Below, one piece after another: positions 52,607 to 61,844 of a stretch of DNA of 64,000 nucleotides. Numbering within the stretch: position 1 is the stretch's first letter; each line of letters begins with the position of its first letter. The notes below the pieces were generated by a model that did not search any database, was not told where the DNA came from, and saw only the letters and a list, made by a program, of their open reading frames with translations. The stretch is from positions 80,233 to 144,232 of the forward strand of contig JBAXND010000003.1 in NCBI GenBank assembly GCA_037133915.1. Reading direction: 5' to 3'. The stretch is from Bacteroidota bacterium. GTDB taxonomy: Bacteria; Bacteroidota; Bacteroidia; Bacteroidales; CAIWKO01. The translations under genes were made by a program, and so were the position numbers.

Positions 52607-53476
52607 CTAGAACTGCGGTGTTAGCAGCTTCTGGATACAATCACTTAAACTATCTTTCCATTGTGGTAGGCTGATACCAAAACGTTCGCTTATCTTCTGT
52701 TTACTGAGAATGCTGTTTTGCGGACGTTTCGCGGCAGTAGGATAATCGGACGTTGTAATGGGATTTACCGTGCATGGAATCCCTGCCATTGAGGTAATCG
52801 CCACAGCAAATTCATACCAGTTGGTTTCACCGGCATTTGAATAATGAAATATCTCTGCCCTGTCAGTATCTTTAATTTGAGGAATAATATCGAGAATAGC
52901 TTTGGCAAGATCGCGCGAATAGGTAGGAGTCCCCGACTGGTCGGCTATAACACGAAGTGAACCTTTTTCGCCTGCAAGGCGCATCATCGTTTTTACAAAA
53001 TTATTTCCGTAAGATGAATACAGCCATGATGTGCGTACTATAATTCCGTTCACACCTGAAGCTATCATTACCTGCTCCCCGGCAAGCTTACTGGCACCAT
53101 AAACAGATTGTGGATTGACTTCATCACGTTCTGTGTATGGTCTGTTGCTATTTCCGTCAAACACATAGTCGGTTGAAACCTGAACCATAAGAGCATTGTG
53201 TGTTAACGCCGCTTCAGCGAGATATTGAACCGCAGTTTTGTTAATTTGATAAGCCGCTTCCGGTTCCGATTCAGCCTTGTCAACGGCGGTATAGGCAGCG
53301 CTGTTGATAATGCACTGTATATTGTGCAATGTCATAAATTTATGAATCGCTGCACGATTGGTAATATCAAGCTCTGCAACATCGGTAAAATGAAAAGTAT
53401 CGTTGGTGTACGTTCCGGAAATATCGCGCATATCGCTTCCCAACTGCCCGTTTGAGCCTGTTACAAGAATATTCAT
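52607..53476 (-). CDS. rfbD: dTDP-4-dehydrorhamnose reductase
   Basis: Last step of dTDP-L-rhamnose synthesis, NAD(P)H reduction of dTDP-6-deoxy-lyxo-4-hexulose. Extended SDR fold of 289 residues: GSNGQLGSDMRD (7-18) and catalytic Tyr126-Lys130 in VYGASK; STDYVFDG and TYSRDLAKAIL are family hallmarks. The other rhamnose genes (rfbA, B, C) are not in the window. It is third in a minus-strand unit with the UDP-glucuronate decarboxylase and ugd genes, 2 bases after the former. Confidence 0.93.
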   Translation of the reverse strand: MNILVTGSNGQLGSDMRDISGTYTNDTFHFTDVAELDITNRAAIHKFMTLHNIQCIINSAAYTAVDKAESEPEAAYQINKTAVQYLAEAALTHNALMVQVSTDYVFDGNSNRPYTERDEVNPQSVYGASKLAGEQVMIASGVNGIIVRTSWLYSSYGNNFVKTMMRLAGEKGSLRVIADQSGTPTYSRDLAKAILDIIPQIKDTDRAEIFHYSNAGETNWYEFAVAITSMAGIPCTVNPITTSDYPTAAKRPQNSILSKQKISERFGISLPQWKDSLSDCIQKLLTPQF

Positions 53477-53478
53477 AA

Positions 53479-54414
53479 TTAAATAATGCTTCTGAAATAA
53501 TCTATAGTCCTGACCAAACCTTCATCAAGCGCAATTTTCGGCTCCCAGTTCAGAAGCTCCTTCGCTTTGGTGATGTCGGGCTGACGCTGCATGGGGTCAT
53601 CCTGAGGCAGCGGTTGATAGATAATTTTAGATTTTGAACCGGTTATAGCAATTACTTTCTGGGCAAGTTCAAGAATGGTGAATTCTCCCGGATTCCCTAT
53701 GTTCACAGGTCCTGTGATGTCGTCTGCTGTGTTCATCAGCCGTATCATTCCTTCAATAAGGTCATCGGCATAACAGAATGAACGGGTTTGTCCGCCATCA
53801 CCATAAACTGTAATGTCTTCGCCTTTCAATGCCTGAATAATAAAGTTAGAAACAACGCGACCATCGGCCGGATGCATGCGCGGACCGTAAGTATTAAAGA
53901 TGCGCATGATTTTTATCCTCACATTATTTTGCCTGTGATAATTCACGAATAATGCTTCGGCGCAACGCTTGCCTTCATCATAACAGGCCCTGATGCCAAT
54001 CGGATTCACATTTCCCCAGTAGCTTTCGGGCTGCGGATGAACATTGGGGTCGCCATATACCTCGCTGGTTGACGACTGCAGAATTTTTGCTTTGATACGC
54101 TTGGCAAGTCCGAGCATATTGATAGCACCCATCACAGAGGTTTTGATGGTTTTAATGGGGTTGTACTGGTAATGTATCGGCGAAGCAGGACAGGCAAGAT
54201 TATAAATCTCATCCACTTCAATAAAAAACGGCGTAGTAACATCATGCCGTATCATCTCAAAATAGGGGTTGTCCAACAGGTGAACAACATTCTTTTTTGA
54301 ACCGGTAAAATAATTATCGAGGCAGATTACTTCGTTGCCGTCATTCAGCAGGCGTTCACACAGGTGTGAGCCTAAGAATCCGGCGCCGCCGGTAACCAGT
54401 ATTTTTTTCTTCAT
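53479..54414 (-). CDS. uxs: UDP-glucuronate decarboxylase (UDP-xylose synthase)
   Basis: Extended SDR enzyme, 311 residues, with NAD motif [10 protein letters not shown] (9-18) and catalytic Tyr145-Lys149 in [35 protein letters not shown] and [21 protein letters not shown] are strongly conserved in UXS enzymes. It converts UDP-glucuronate, the product of the Ugd encoded just upstream, to UDP-xylose. Overlaps ugd by 4 bases (ATGA). UDP-xylose would feed capsule or exopolysaccharide glycosyltransferases located elsewhere. Confidence 0.92.
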   Translation of the reverse strand: MKKKILVTGGAGFLGSHLCERLLNDGNEVICLDNYFTGSKKNVVHLLDNPYFEMIRHDVTTPFFIEVDEIYNLACPASPIHYQYNPIKTIKTSVMGAINMLGLAKRIKAKILQSSTSEVYGDPNVHPQPESYWGNVNPIGIRACYDEGKRCAEALFVNYHRQNNVRIKIMRIFNTYGPRMHPADGRVVSNFIIQALKGEDITVYGDGGQTRSFCYADDLIEGMIRLMNTADDITGPVNIGNPGEFTILELAQKVIAITGSKSKIIYQPLPQDDPMQRQPDITKAKELLNWEPKIALDEGLVRTIDYFRSII

Positions 54415-55739
54415 TTTCTGTTGGTGTCAATACCGATGCAATAATATGAAAAGCCATTCTTCTGCATCTCTGCCATATCATAAATGTTACGACCATCAAT
54501 AACAACATGCTGTTTCATCAGGCCTTTCATTTTTTCAAGATCCGGGAAACGGAACTCCTGCCATTCGGTAACAAGTACCAGACAGTCCGCATCTTTCAGA
54601 CATGCATAGGGCTCTTCCATGTATGCAATTGAATCACCAATACGACGGTGAGTTTCTTCCATTGACGCAGGGTCGTAAGCAGAAACGGTGGCTCCGGCTT
54701 TCAAAAATTTATCAATAAGTACCAGCGACGGAGCTTCGCGCATATCGTCGGTTTGAGGTTTGAAGGAAAGTCCCCACATCGCAATCTTCTTCCCTTTAAG
54801 CTCGTTGTTGAAATGACGGGCAACTTTGTGATACAAGACCATTTTTTGGTCGTCATTAACATCTTCTACCGATTGCAGTACGCGTAGTTTATAACCGTTT
54901 TCTTCTGCTGTTTTAATAAGAGCCTTAACATCTTTTGGAAAGCATGACCCACCATAACCGGCACCCGGATAAATAAATTTATTCCCAATGCGTGTATCGC
55001 TGCCTATACCTTTACGGACGAGGTTGATATTCGCACCGATAATCTCACAAAGATTGGCAATATCATTCATGAAGCTAATCTTGGTAGCAAGCATGGAGTT
55101 GGCTGCATATTTTGTCATCTCTGCCGAAGGAACATCCATGAAAATGATAGGATGACCGTTCAGGGTAAAAGGTTTGTACAAGGCGGCCATGATTTCTTCT
55201 GCTTTTTTTGATTCAACACCCACAACAATGCGGTCGGGTTTCATGAAGTCATCAATAGCAGCACCTTCTTTCAGAAATTCGGGGTTGGAAGCAACGTCAA
55301 ATTCCAGTTTGAGTCCACGTGCGTCAAGTTCTTCCTGTACTGCGCTGCGAACCTTTTTGGCGGTGCCAACAGGTACTGTACTTTTTGTTACAACCAATAT
55401 ATGTTTTTCCATGTAGCGACCTACTTCTTTTGCTACCGAGATTACGTGTTTGAGGTCGGCACTTCCGTCTTCATCAGGAGGAGTACCAACTGCTATGAAA
55501 ATCACATCGCATCCTGAAAGCACTGATTTAAGGTCGGTAGTGAACTGGAGATGACCTTTTTTTACGGTCCGTTCTATCATCGCATCCAAACCCGGTTCGA
55601 AAATTGGCAAGATACCTTTATTAAGGTTGTCAATTTTATTTTTATCAATGTCAACACAAACGGTATTAATTCCAACTTCGGCGAAGCACGTTCCGGTGAC
55701 AAGTCCTACATAACCAGTTCCAACTATAGCTATTTTCAT
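54411..55739 (-). CDS. ugd: UDP-glucose 6-dehydrogenase
   Basis: Oxidises UDP-glucose to UDP-glucuronate in two NAD-dependent steps. 442 residues, with [15 protein letters not shown] at the N terminus, [13 protein letters not shown], and the catalytic thiol Cys266 in [10 protein letters not shown]. First gene of ugd-uxs-rfbD, read from a good -7 element 36 bases upstream. Together with the next gene it provides UDP-glucuronate and UDP-xylose. Confidence 0.96.
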   Translation of the reverse strand: MKIAIVGTGYVGLVTGTCFAEVGINTVCVDIDKNKIDNLNKGILPIFEPGLDAMIERTVKKGHLQFTTDLKSVLSGCDVIFIAVGTPPDEDGSADLKHVISVAKEVGRYMEKHILVVTKSTVPVGTAKKVRSAVQEELDARGLKLEFDVASNPEFLKEGAAIDDFMKPDRIVVGVESKKAEEIMAALYKPFTLNGHPIIFMDVPSAEMTKYAANSMLATKISFMNDIANLCEIIGANINLVRKGIGSDTRIGNKFIYPGAGYGGSCFPKDVKALIKTAEENGYKLRVLQSVEDVNDDQKMVLYHKVARHFNNELKGKKIAMWGLSFKPQTDDMREAPSLVLIDKFLKAGATVSAYDPASMEETHRRIGDSIAYMEEPYACLKDADCLVLVTEWQEFRFPDLEKMKGLMKQHVVIDGRNIYDMAEMQKNGFSYYCIGIDTNRK

Positions 55740-55774
55740 ATCAATGTGAATTTATAAGTTTAGTATATTTCACG

Positions 55775-55782
55775 CAAAAATA
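55775..55782 (-). promoter_or_regulatory. Putative -7 promoter element for ugd-uxs-rfbD
   Basis: Minus-strand TATTTTTG, full match to TAnnTTTG, with a TTG 15 bases upstream (shorter than the usual 19). Located 36 bases before ugd. Confidence 0.5.
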
Positions 55783-55835
55783 TAAAGAAAGGACTATCAA
55801 GCCCTAAAAAAAATTAATACAGTTTTCGAAAGTCA

Positions 55836-55869
55836 TAAAAAAACCTCCCTGTTGCGAGAGCAGGGAGGT
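55836..55869 (-). terminator. Strong Rho-independent terminator downstream of gcvT
   Basis: Perfect 9-base arms at 55843-55851 and 55861-55869 (ACCTCCCTG pairs with CAGGGAGGT) around a 9-base loop. Read on the minus strand a run of T follows at once (plus-strand A run 55837-55843). It lies 163 bases beyond the gcvT stop and just upstream of the ugd promoter, insulating the two units. Confidence 0.85.
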
Positions 55870-56031
55870 AAAAATATATTATGATAAAAACAAAATAATA
55901 AAGCAATCATTTGAAATCAAATCCTACGCCATTTTGTTAATTGATTGAAATATAATAAAATAAATCATTGTCACTGTTAATAAATGTTCCCATTCACAGA
56001 ATTTGATTCTCAATTTTGGAATGCTTCTCGT

Positions 56032-57120
56032 TTAGCTTTTATAAAAAGGGAATTTCACAACCTTTGCCTTAAGAAGTTTTTCCCTGATTTTGACATAGAT
56101 TTCAGAATCGGGTTTCGCCAACGCTGCAGGAACATATCCCATACCAATGCCTTCTTTCAACATAGGCGACATGGTTCCGGAAGTTACTTCACCAATAATG
56201 CTGCCGGTGGCATCCGTAATTTCATAATGCTGTCGGGGAATGCCTTTATCTATCATGGTAAATCCCACCAGACGCTTTGAAACGCCTTCGTTCTTCTGTT
56301 TCAGCAATAAAGCTTTATCAATGAAGTCTTTTTCATCCGTAAATTTAGTAATCCAACCAAGACCTGCTTCAATAGGAGACGTCGTATCGTTGATATCGTT
56401 TCCATACAAGCAGTAACCCATTTCAAGCCTTAGTGTATCGCGTGCCCCAAGCCCAATAGGTTTAATGCCGAATTCTTTACCGGCTTCCATCACAGCATCC
56501 ATAATTTTGAGCGCGTCGGCATGGGCAAAATATATCTCGCATCCCCCTGCGCCTGTATAGCCCGTTGTCGAGAAAATAACATCCTTGACGCCGGCAAACG
56601 TGAGTTTTTTGAAGGTGTAATACTCCATATCCGTCACAGTCGTATCGGTGAGTTTTTGCATGGCCTTTAATGCGAGCGGACCCTGTATAGCAAGCTGCGA
56701 AATCTCGCCCGATGCGTTATAAAGATCGGCGCCCATTTTATTCTGGCTGCTGACCCATGCCCAGTCTTTGTCAATGTTTGCGGCATTTACAACTAAAAGA
56801 TAGGTTTCGGCGTTAATGCGATATACCAACAGGTCGTCAACAATGCCGCCTTTACCATTCGGGAAACATGAATACTGAACTTTACCATCTACCAGCTTTG
56901 ATGCATCATTGGATGTTACCCACTGTACAAAATCAAGTGCTTTCGGGCCTTTCACCCAAAATTCACCCATATGCGATACGTCAAATACACCCAGCGCTTT
57001 GCGCACTGTTTCGTGTTCGGCATTTACACCTTCAAACAGCACGGGCATGTAAAACCCGGCAAACGGAACCATTTTAGCGCCCATGGCTTCATGTACACTT
57101 CTAAAAGCAGTATCTTTCAT
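56032..57120 (-). CDS. gcvT: Aminomethyltransferase (glycine cleavage system T protein)
   Basis: Transfers the methylene group from the aminomethyl-lipoyl H protein to tetrahydrofolate. 362 residues. Hallmarks are [17 protein letters not shown] near the N terminus, [14 protein letters not shown], and [15 protein letters not shown] in the middle, with [14 protein letters not shown] later. Transcribed alone from a -7 element 36 bases upstream and ending in a strong terminator. The H and P proteins are not in the window; the lpdA product could serve as L protein. Confidence 0.95.
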   Translation of the reverse strand: MKDTAFRSVHEAMGAKMVPFAGFYMPVLFEGVNAEHETVRKALGVFDVSHMGEFWVKGPKALDFVQWVTSNDASKLVDGKVQYSCFPNGKGGIVDDLLVYRINAETYLLVVNAANIDKDWAWVSSQNKMGADLYNASGEISQLAIQGPLALKAMQKLTDTTVTDMEYYTFKKLTFAGVKDVIFSTTGYTGAGGCEIYFAHADALKIMDAVMEAGKEFGIKPIGLGARDTLRLEMGYCLYGNDINDTTSPIEAGLGWITKFTDEKDFIDKALLLKQKNEGVSKRLVGFTMIDKGIPRQHYEITDATGSIIGEVTSGTMSPMLKEGIGMGYVPAALAKPDSEIYVKIREKLLKAKVVKFPFYKS

Positions 57121-57155
57121 TATTTTCGTATTTAATAATTGTAATTCTTGTTCGG

Positions 57156-57163
57156 CAAAAGTA
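57156..57163 (-). promoter_or_regulatory. Putative -7 promoter element for gcvT
   Basis: Minus-strand TACTTTTG, full match to TAnnTTTG, 36 bases before the gcvT ATG in the divergent gap with the 4,6-dehydratase gene. Confidence 0.5.
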
Positions 57164-57281
57164 TGAAATTCCGCTTATCTTTTCCTGAAAATGGGATTAA
57201 GTTTTAAGCAGTTCGGATCATCCTTGGAATTGTACAAAAATCTCAAATAATTTCTGTTTCTCCAATGCCTGAAAATATTCA

Positions 57282-57289
57282 TACCTTTG
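57282..57289 (+). promoter_or_regulatory. Putative -7 promoter element giving a near-leaderless 4,6-dehydratase mRNA
   Basis: TACCTTTG, the commonest form of the Bacteroidetes -7 box, with a TTTC 21 bases upstream. The ATG at 57302 is only 12 bases downstream, so the leader would be about 5-8 bases. Confidence 0.55.
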
Positions 57290-57301
57290 GTGGTAAAATA
57301 A

Positions 57302-59200
57302 ATGCTTATGCCACGGCCTTTTGCCAAATTTAATATTCCTCGTTGGGCAATCTTTACGATTGACCTTGTAATAACAGCATTATCGATTATTTTAGCCTAT
57401 TTATTACGGTTTAACTTTGATATTCCGCCCAAAGACAGCCACGCACTGCCGTATGTTTTAATATTTGTAGTCGTGGTAAGAGGGCTTAGCTATATCATTG
57501 CTAAAACCTATGCCGGTATTATTCGTTATACCAGCACCAGGGATGCCGTCCGCATTGGAATCGTTGTTGCTGCCGGAAGTGCGCTTTTTGTTCTTACGGA
57601 TGTTATTTTATTTCATTTTGTTATAAGTATCAACTTCATCCCGTATTCAATTGTTATCATCGACTTCATTACAACAATTCTGCTGTTAACAGCATTCAGG
57701 ATTGTAGTAAAAATTATGTATCTCGAGCTGAATACTTCTTCTAAAACCCGCACCAACGTTATAATTTACGGTGCAGGTGAAGCCGGCGCTTTTGCAAAAC
57801 GCGCACTTGATCGCGATGCGGGAACAAAATACAAAGTGCTGGCCTTCTTTGACGATAATCCGCGTAAAACAGGCAAAAAAATTGAGGATGTTGAAATATA
57901 CAGTACAACAGAACTCGATAAATTTCTTGCAACAAATGCCGTCGAGCATTTAATTATTTCTATCCAGAACCTCAAGCCGGGCAAGAAACAAGAAATCATT
58001 GAGATTTGCCTCGGTCACAATACAAAAGTTCTGAACGTGCCACCCGTTAGCCGCTGGATTAATGGCGAACTGAGTTTTAAACAGATTAAAAAAGTTAAAA
58101 TTGAAGATCTGCTTGAACGCGACGAAATAAAACTTGACGAAGCACTCATCGGACGTGAATTACTCGGAAAAAAAGTTCTGGTTACGGGTGCTGCCGGCTC
58201 GATTGGCAGTGAGCTGGTGAGGCAGCTTGTGCGTTTTCATCCGGAAAAGCTTATTCTTATTGATCAGGCTGAATCACCGTTATATCATCTGGAGCTTGAA
58301 CTTACAGAGATATTAAAAAGCGCCAATTTTGAAATAATTATTTGTGATATCACCCATAAAGTACGGATGGATAAAATTTTTGATGTATTCCGTCCTGATA
58401 TTGTTTATCATGCTGCGGCATATAAGCATGTACCCATGATGGAAAGCAATCCGGTGGAAGCCGTGGTGACCAACGTATTTGGAACGCGTGTAATTGCCGA
58501 TCTGGCTGTGAAATATCACACCGAAAAATTTGTAATGGTTTCAACAGATAAGGCCGTGAACCCAACCAGTGTGATGGGTGCATCCAAACGAATTGCAGAA
58601 ATCTATACGCAGTCACTGAATAAGCTGAACGGAACCCGGTTTATTACTACACGCTTCGGAAATGTCCTTGGCTCTAATGGATCCGTGATTCCACTGTTTC
58701 GTGAGCAAATTGAGAAAGGGGGTCCGGTTACTATAACCCATGCCGAAGTAACCCGTTATTTTATGACCATTCCGGAAGCCTGCCGTTTGGTACTGCAGGC
58801 CGGTTCCCTTGGCAAAGGAGGTGAAATTTTTATTTTTGATATGGGCAAATCGGTCAAAATTATTGACCTTGCAAAAAAGATGATAAAACTTTCGCGACTT
58901 ACTCTCGGCAAAGACATACAGATTATTTATACTGGTTTACGTCCGGGCGAAAAATTATACGAGGAACTGCTCAACGATCAGGAAAATACATTGCCAACAC
59001 ACCATCCGCAAATTATGATTGCTCAGGTTAAAGAATATGACCTTGATACGATTTCTCAAGAATTAGACGTTCTGGAAGACTCATTGAAACAACATGAAAA
59101 TTTTGAGATAGTCAAAAAAATGAAAGCAATTATACCCGAATATAAAAGCCAGAATTCGATCTACGAAAAACTTGATATTTTCGACGGACAGGAACAATAG
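57302..59200 (+). CDS. Membrane-bound nucleotide-sugar 4,6-dehydratase (CapD/PglF/WbpM type)
   Basis: 632 residues. Four predicted N-terminal membrane segments (to about 150) are followed by a Rossmann domain (IYGAGEAGAFAKRAL) and a C-terminal SDR catalytic domain (VTGAAGSIGSELVRQL). The catalytic triad region reads STDKAVNPTSVMGASKR, with Met in place of the usual SDR Tyr, as in PglF and WbpM; the downstream TRFGNVLGSNGSVIP is typical. It should convert UDP-GlcNAc to a 4-keto-6-deoxy sugar at the inner membrane for polysaccharide or glycan synthesis. It stands next to, but divergent from, gcvT, with nucleotide-sugar genes just beyond. Confidence 0.93.
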   Translation: MLMPRPFAKFNIPRWAIFTIDLVITALSIILAYLLRFNFDIPPKDSHALPYVLIFVVVVRGLSYIIAKTYAGIIRYTSTRDAVRIGIVVAAGSALFVLTDVILFHFVISINFIPYSIVIIDFITTILLLTAFRIVVKIMYLELNTSSKTRTNVIIYGAGEAGAFAKRALDRDAGTKYKVLAFFDDNPRKTGKKIEDVEIYSTTELDKFLATNAVEHLIISIQNLKPGKKQEIIEICLGHNTKVLNVPPVSRWINGELSFKQIKKVKIEDLLERDEIKLDEALIGRELLGKKVLVTGAAGSIGSELVRQLVRFHPEKLILIDQAESPLYHLELELTEILKSANFEIIICDITHKVRMDKIFDVFRPDIVYHAAAYKHVPMMESNPVEAVVTNVFGTRVIADLAVKYHTEKFVMVSTDKAVNPTSVMGASKRIAEIYTQSLNKLNGTRFITTRFGNVLGSNGSVIPLFREQIEKGGPVTITHAEVTRYFMTIPEACRLVLQAGSLGKGGEIFIFDMGKSVKIIDLAKKMIKLSRLTLGKDIQIIYTGLRPGEKLYEELLNDQENTLPTHHPQIMIAQVKEYDLDTISQELDVLEDSLKQHENFEIVKKMKAIIPEYKSQNSIYEKLDIFDGQEQ

Positions 59201-59273
59201 GGATTTGAAGAATGTGGAAATATTGGGAAATCTTAAACTTACTTGATTTTCATAACCATACTTATTTGATAAA

Positions 59274-59308
59274 CTTCTGACTCCTGACTTCTTTTTTATC
59301 TTCTGCCA
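59274..59308. repeat. Degenerate 7-base tandem repeat, consensus CTYCTGA
   Basis: Three clear registered heptads start at 59274, 59281 and 59288 (CTTCTGA and CTCCTGA are the first two), followed by two poorer units ending one base before the ATG of the DUF2752 gene. Confidence 0.45.
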
Positions 59309-59309
59309 T

Positions 59310-59618
59310 ATGTCTTTCATTTCTCAATTGATTAACTGGCTCGAACATCACCAGCGTCCCTGTTTGTATAAAAAATATTTGGGCATTGAATGCCCGGGTT
59401 GTGGATTACAAACATCGTTTATTGAACTATTAAAAGGAAATCTGTCGCAGAGCTTTCGCGCTTATCCCGCATTGCTTCCATTAATCGTATTGTGCATTTA
59501 TGGGTTGATATATGTTATTTTTAAATTCAAAAAAGGAGACATTATCTTGATAATAATTGCTATTTTTACAGGTGCTCTTATGATAGGCAGTTATCTTACC
59601 AGGCTGGTCTTTCATTAA
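59310..59618 (+). CDS. DUF2752 membrane protein
   Basis: 102 residues with the DUF2752 motif GIECPGCGLQTSF (about 25-37), a CxxC that may bind metal or form a disulfide, then two predicted membrane helices (about 50-70 and 78-98). Function unknown. From memory, in Bacteroidetes it is often next to a small DUF4190/CCC-motif membrane protein, and such a gene follows here after 58 bases, suggesting a joint role in the envelope. Confidence 0.82.
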   Translation: MSFISQLINWLEHHQRPCLYKKYLGIECPGCGLQTSFIELLKGNLSQSFRAYPALLPLIVLCIYGLIYVIFKFKKGDIILIIIAIFTGALMIGSYLTRLVFH

Positions 59619-59676
59619 TATTATTGGAGCGGTTAATTGAAAAATATTCTATTGTTGTATTTCAAAAATTTATTTT

Positions 59677-60027
59677 ATGGAAACCCAGATAACTTCAAAT
59701 GAAAACATGCAGCAACAGTCTGCAAAACCTGAAATGTTGCCGTATGCATTGCCGGCAATGATTATCGGAATTGTATCGCTGGTGGTATTTTGCTATATGG
59801 GATGGATTATGGCCATTGTTGGACTGAATCTTTGGAAAAAGGCAAAAGCCGAATGGGATGCAAACCCCGGTAAATACAGCTTAACGTCATTCAAAATGGC
59901 CAATGCCGGACGTATTTGTTCTACAGTTGGTATTATTGTAGGTTTGGTTGCCATGGTCTACTGGGTAGTCTATTTCATTTTTATCATTGGCCTTGCAACG
60001 CATTCATACCACCATTTTAATTTTTAA
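59677..60027 (+). CDS. Small DUF4190-like membrane protein
   Basis: 116 residues. A polar, Gln-rich N terminus precedes two hydrophobic segments (about 27-50 and 85-108) separated by a basic loop (NLWKKAKAEWDANPGKYS). The pattern, first helix, KKAK loop, KMANAGRICS, second helix, resembles DUF4190 or CD225-like two-helix proteins of Bacteroidetes. No known function. Lies between the DUF2752 gene and the NAD(P)HX repair gene, 22 bases before the latter. Confidence 0.7.
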   Translation: METQITSNENMQQQSAKPEMLPYALPAMIIGIVSLVVFCYMGWIMAIVGLNLWKKAKAEWDANPGKYSLTSFKMANAGRICSTVGIIVGLVAMVYWVVYFIFIIGLATHSYHHFNF

Positions 60028-60048
60028 GGATTCCTAATTATTTTGCAA

Positions 60049-61563
60049 ATGAAAATTCTCGCTGTTGAACAAATACGCGAAGCTGACGCCTTTACTATAA
60101 TTAACGAGCCGGTTTCCTCTATTGATTTAATGGAACGTGCGGCAGGGGCGGCTTTTAATTGGTTGATGCAGCGATTTGGTCGTTCCGGGTCGTTTATAAT
60201 TTTTTGCGGAACCGGCAATAATGGTGGCGACGGGCTTGTTATTGCCCGGATGCTTGCTGCTAAAAATATTTCTGTGAAAATCATCATTGCGCACTTCACT
60301 GATAAATCTTCAATCGATTTTTCTGTAAATCTCGATGCGCTTAAAAAAATCAGAAATATCTCAATAAACGAGATTTCTCAAAATGATGTGATGCCGGTTA
60401 TTCCGAAAGGTTCAATCGTAATTGATGCGTTATTTGGCTCGGGGCTCAATAAGCCGCTTTCTGGCTTTGCCGCATCCTTGGTGAATCACATGAACAAGTC
60501 GGGTAACAACATTATTTCAATTGATATTCCCTCGGGTCTTTTTGGCGATGATAATACGCAAAATGATGGCGCTATTATCGAAGCTGCCGTCACGCTTACT
60601 TTTCACTGCCCGAAACTCGCATTTATGTTCGCTGAGAATTTCCGTTATACAGGGGAGTGGCATGTTATTCCTATTGGTCTTCACAGGGAATTTGTGCAGA
60701 ATGTACCGGTGCAGAATTATTTTCTTGAAAAAGCTGATTGCTTTTCGATGGTCAAAACCCGCCAACAGTTTTCACATAAAGGAAATTTCGGTCATGCCCT
60801 TTTAATTGCCGGCAGCTATGGAAAAATGGGCGCGGCAGTTCTCGCTGCTTCGTCGGTTCTTAAAGCCGGCGCCGGGCTTGTTACCGCGCATCTGCCTCGG
60901 GCTGGTTATAACATAATACAAACATCGCAGCCGGAAATAATGGTGAGTGTTGACGAGCACGAAATGTTCTTTACCGGCTTGAACGATATCGGTGACTACA
61001 ATGCAATTGCTGTTGGTCCGGGGCTCGGTAGTGCTCCTGAAACCCAGAGCGCGCTTAAACGGCTTATCCAGAATTCCGGTGTGCCTCTTATTTTCGATGC
61101 GGATGCGATAAATATTCTTGGCGAAAACAAAACATGGATACCGTTTGTTCCTGCAAACAGTATATTTACACCTCACCCTAAAGAGTTCGGGAGACTTACA
61201 GGTACTGATTTCAATGGAAATGGCCGTAGGAAGGCTCAGGTTGAGTTTTCCAAAAAACATGGGGTTTACGTAATCCTCAAAGGGGCCTACACCAGCATCA
61301 GTTGCCCCGACGGAAGCTGCTATTTTAATTCAACAGGAAACCCCGGAATGGCTACAGCGGGAAGCGGTGATGTGCTCACGGGTATTTTGCTTGGGTTGAT
61401 GGCGCGAGGATATAATTCAAAAGAGGCCTGCCTGCTGGGCGTTTATCTTCATGGACTGTCGGGCGATATTGCCGCTGCGCGCTTCGGTCAGGAGTTTATT
61501 ACGGCTTCACTCATGAGTGATAATTTATACAAAGCCTTCCGTGCTCTCAAACCAATCGTTTAA
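60049..61563 (+). CDS. nnr: Bifunctional NAD(P)H-hydrate epimerase / ADP-dependent dehydratase
   Basis: Repairs damaged hydrated NADH and NADPH. From ATG 60049 (504 residues; a TTG two codons earlier is unlikely) the N-terminal YjeF epimerase domain has CGTGNNGGDGLVIARML and VIDALFGSGLN. The C-terminal ribokinase-like dehydratase domain (from about 225) has AVGPGLGSAPETQ, FDADAIN and the ATP/ADP-site motif NPGMATAGSGDVLTGIL. A housekeeping gene, read in the same direction as the two small membrane protein genes. Confidence 0.95.
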   Translation: MKILAVEQIREADAFTIINEPVSSIDLMERAAGAAFNWLMQRFGRSGSFIIFCGTGNNGGDGLVIARMLAAKNISVKIIIAHFTDKSSIDFSVNLDALKKIRNISINEISQNDVMPVIPKGSIVIDALFGSGLNKPLSGFAASLVNHMNKSGNNIISIDIPSGLFGDDNTQNDGAIIEAAVTLTFHCPKLAFMFAENFRYTGEWHVIPIGLHREFVQNVPVQNYFLEKADCFSMVKTRQQFSHKGNFGHALLIAGSYGKMGAAVLAASSVLKAGAGLVTAHLPRAGYNIIQTSQPEIMVSVDEHEMFFTGLNDIGDYNAIAVGPGLGSAPETQSALKRLIQNSGVPLIFDADAINILGENKTWIPFVPANSIFTPHPKEFGRLTGTDFNGNGRRKAQVEFSKKHGVYVILKGAYTSISCPDGSCYFNSTGNPGMATAGSGDVLTGILLGLMARGYNSKEACLLGVYLHGLSGDIAAARFGQEFITASLMSDNLYKAFRALKPIV

Positions 61564-61578
61564 TTTGGGGAAATAGTG

Positions 61579-61717
61579 ATTCAGGAATTAGGAATTACGA
61601 AAAACACCCTCAATTTTTAAAACAACTGCATGAAAATTCGATGTTATTTTCCTGCTTTCTGATACATATTACTTGTTCCCTGTTCCCCAATACCCAATCC
61701 CTGACAACTAATCCCTG
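61579..61717. repeat. Two blocks of degenerate 7-base tandem repeat
   Basis: First block: three registered heptads starting at 61579, 61586 and 61593, consensus AATTAGG. Second block: six registered heptads starting at 61676, 61683, 61690, 61697, 61704 and 61711, consensus WTCCCTG or close (TTCCCTG and ATCCCTG are examples; the unit at 61704 is divergent). They lie in the 281-base gap between the NAD(P)HX repair gene and parA. Confidence 0.6.
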
Positions 61718-61803
61718 TTATAAACTGTTTACTTGATAAACATAGTAATAATAATAATCAAAATAATAATTGTTTTTCGAGTAATAAAATTGGAAAAATT
61801 TTG

Positions 61804-61811
61804 TATTTTTG
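61804..61811 (+). promoter_or_regulatory. Putative -7 promoter element for the parA operon
   Basis: TATTTTTG followed by CAC, full match to TAnnTTTG, 34 bases before the parA ATG. No TTG at the exact -33 spacing. Confidence 0.5.
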
Positions 61812-61844
61812 CACATTCAAAACCTATAAATATTACATTGAATC

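Noticed and set aside
55909..55922. Small inverted repeat ATTTGA-AA-TCAAAT as operator or terminator
   Set aside because: Six-base AT-rich arms without a T run are expected by chance in DNA this AT-rich.
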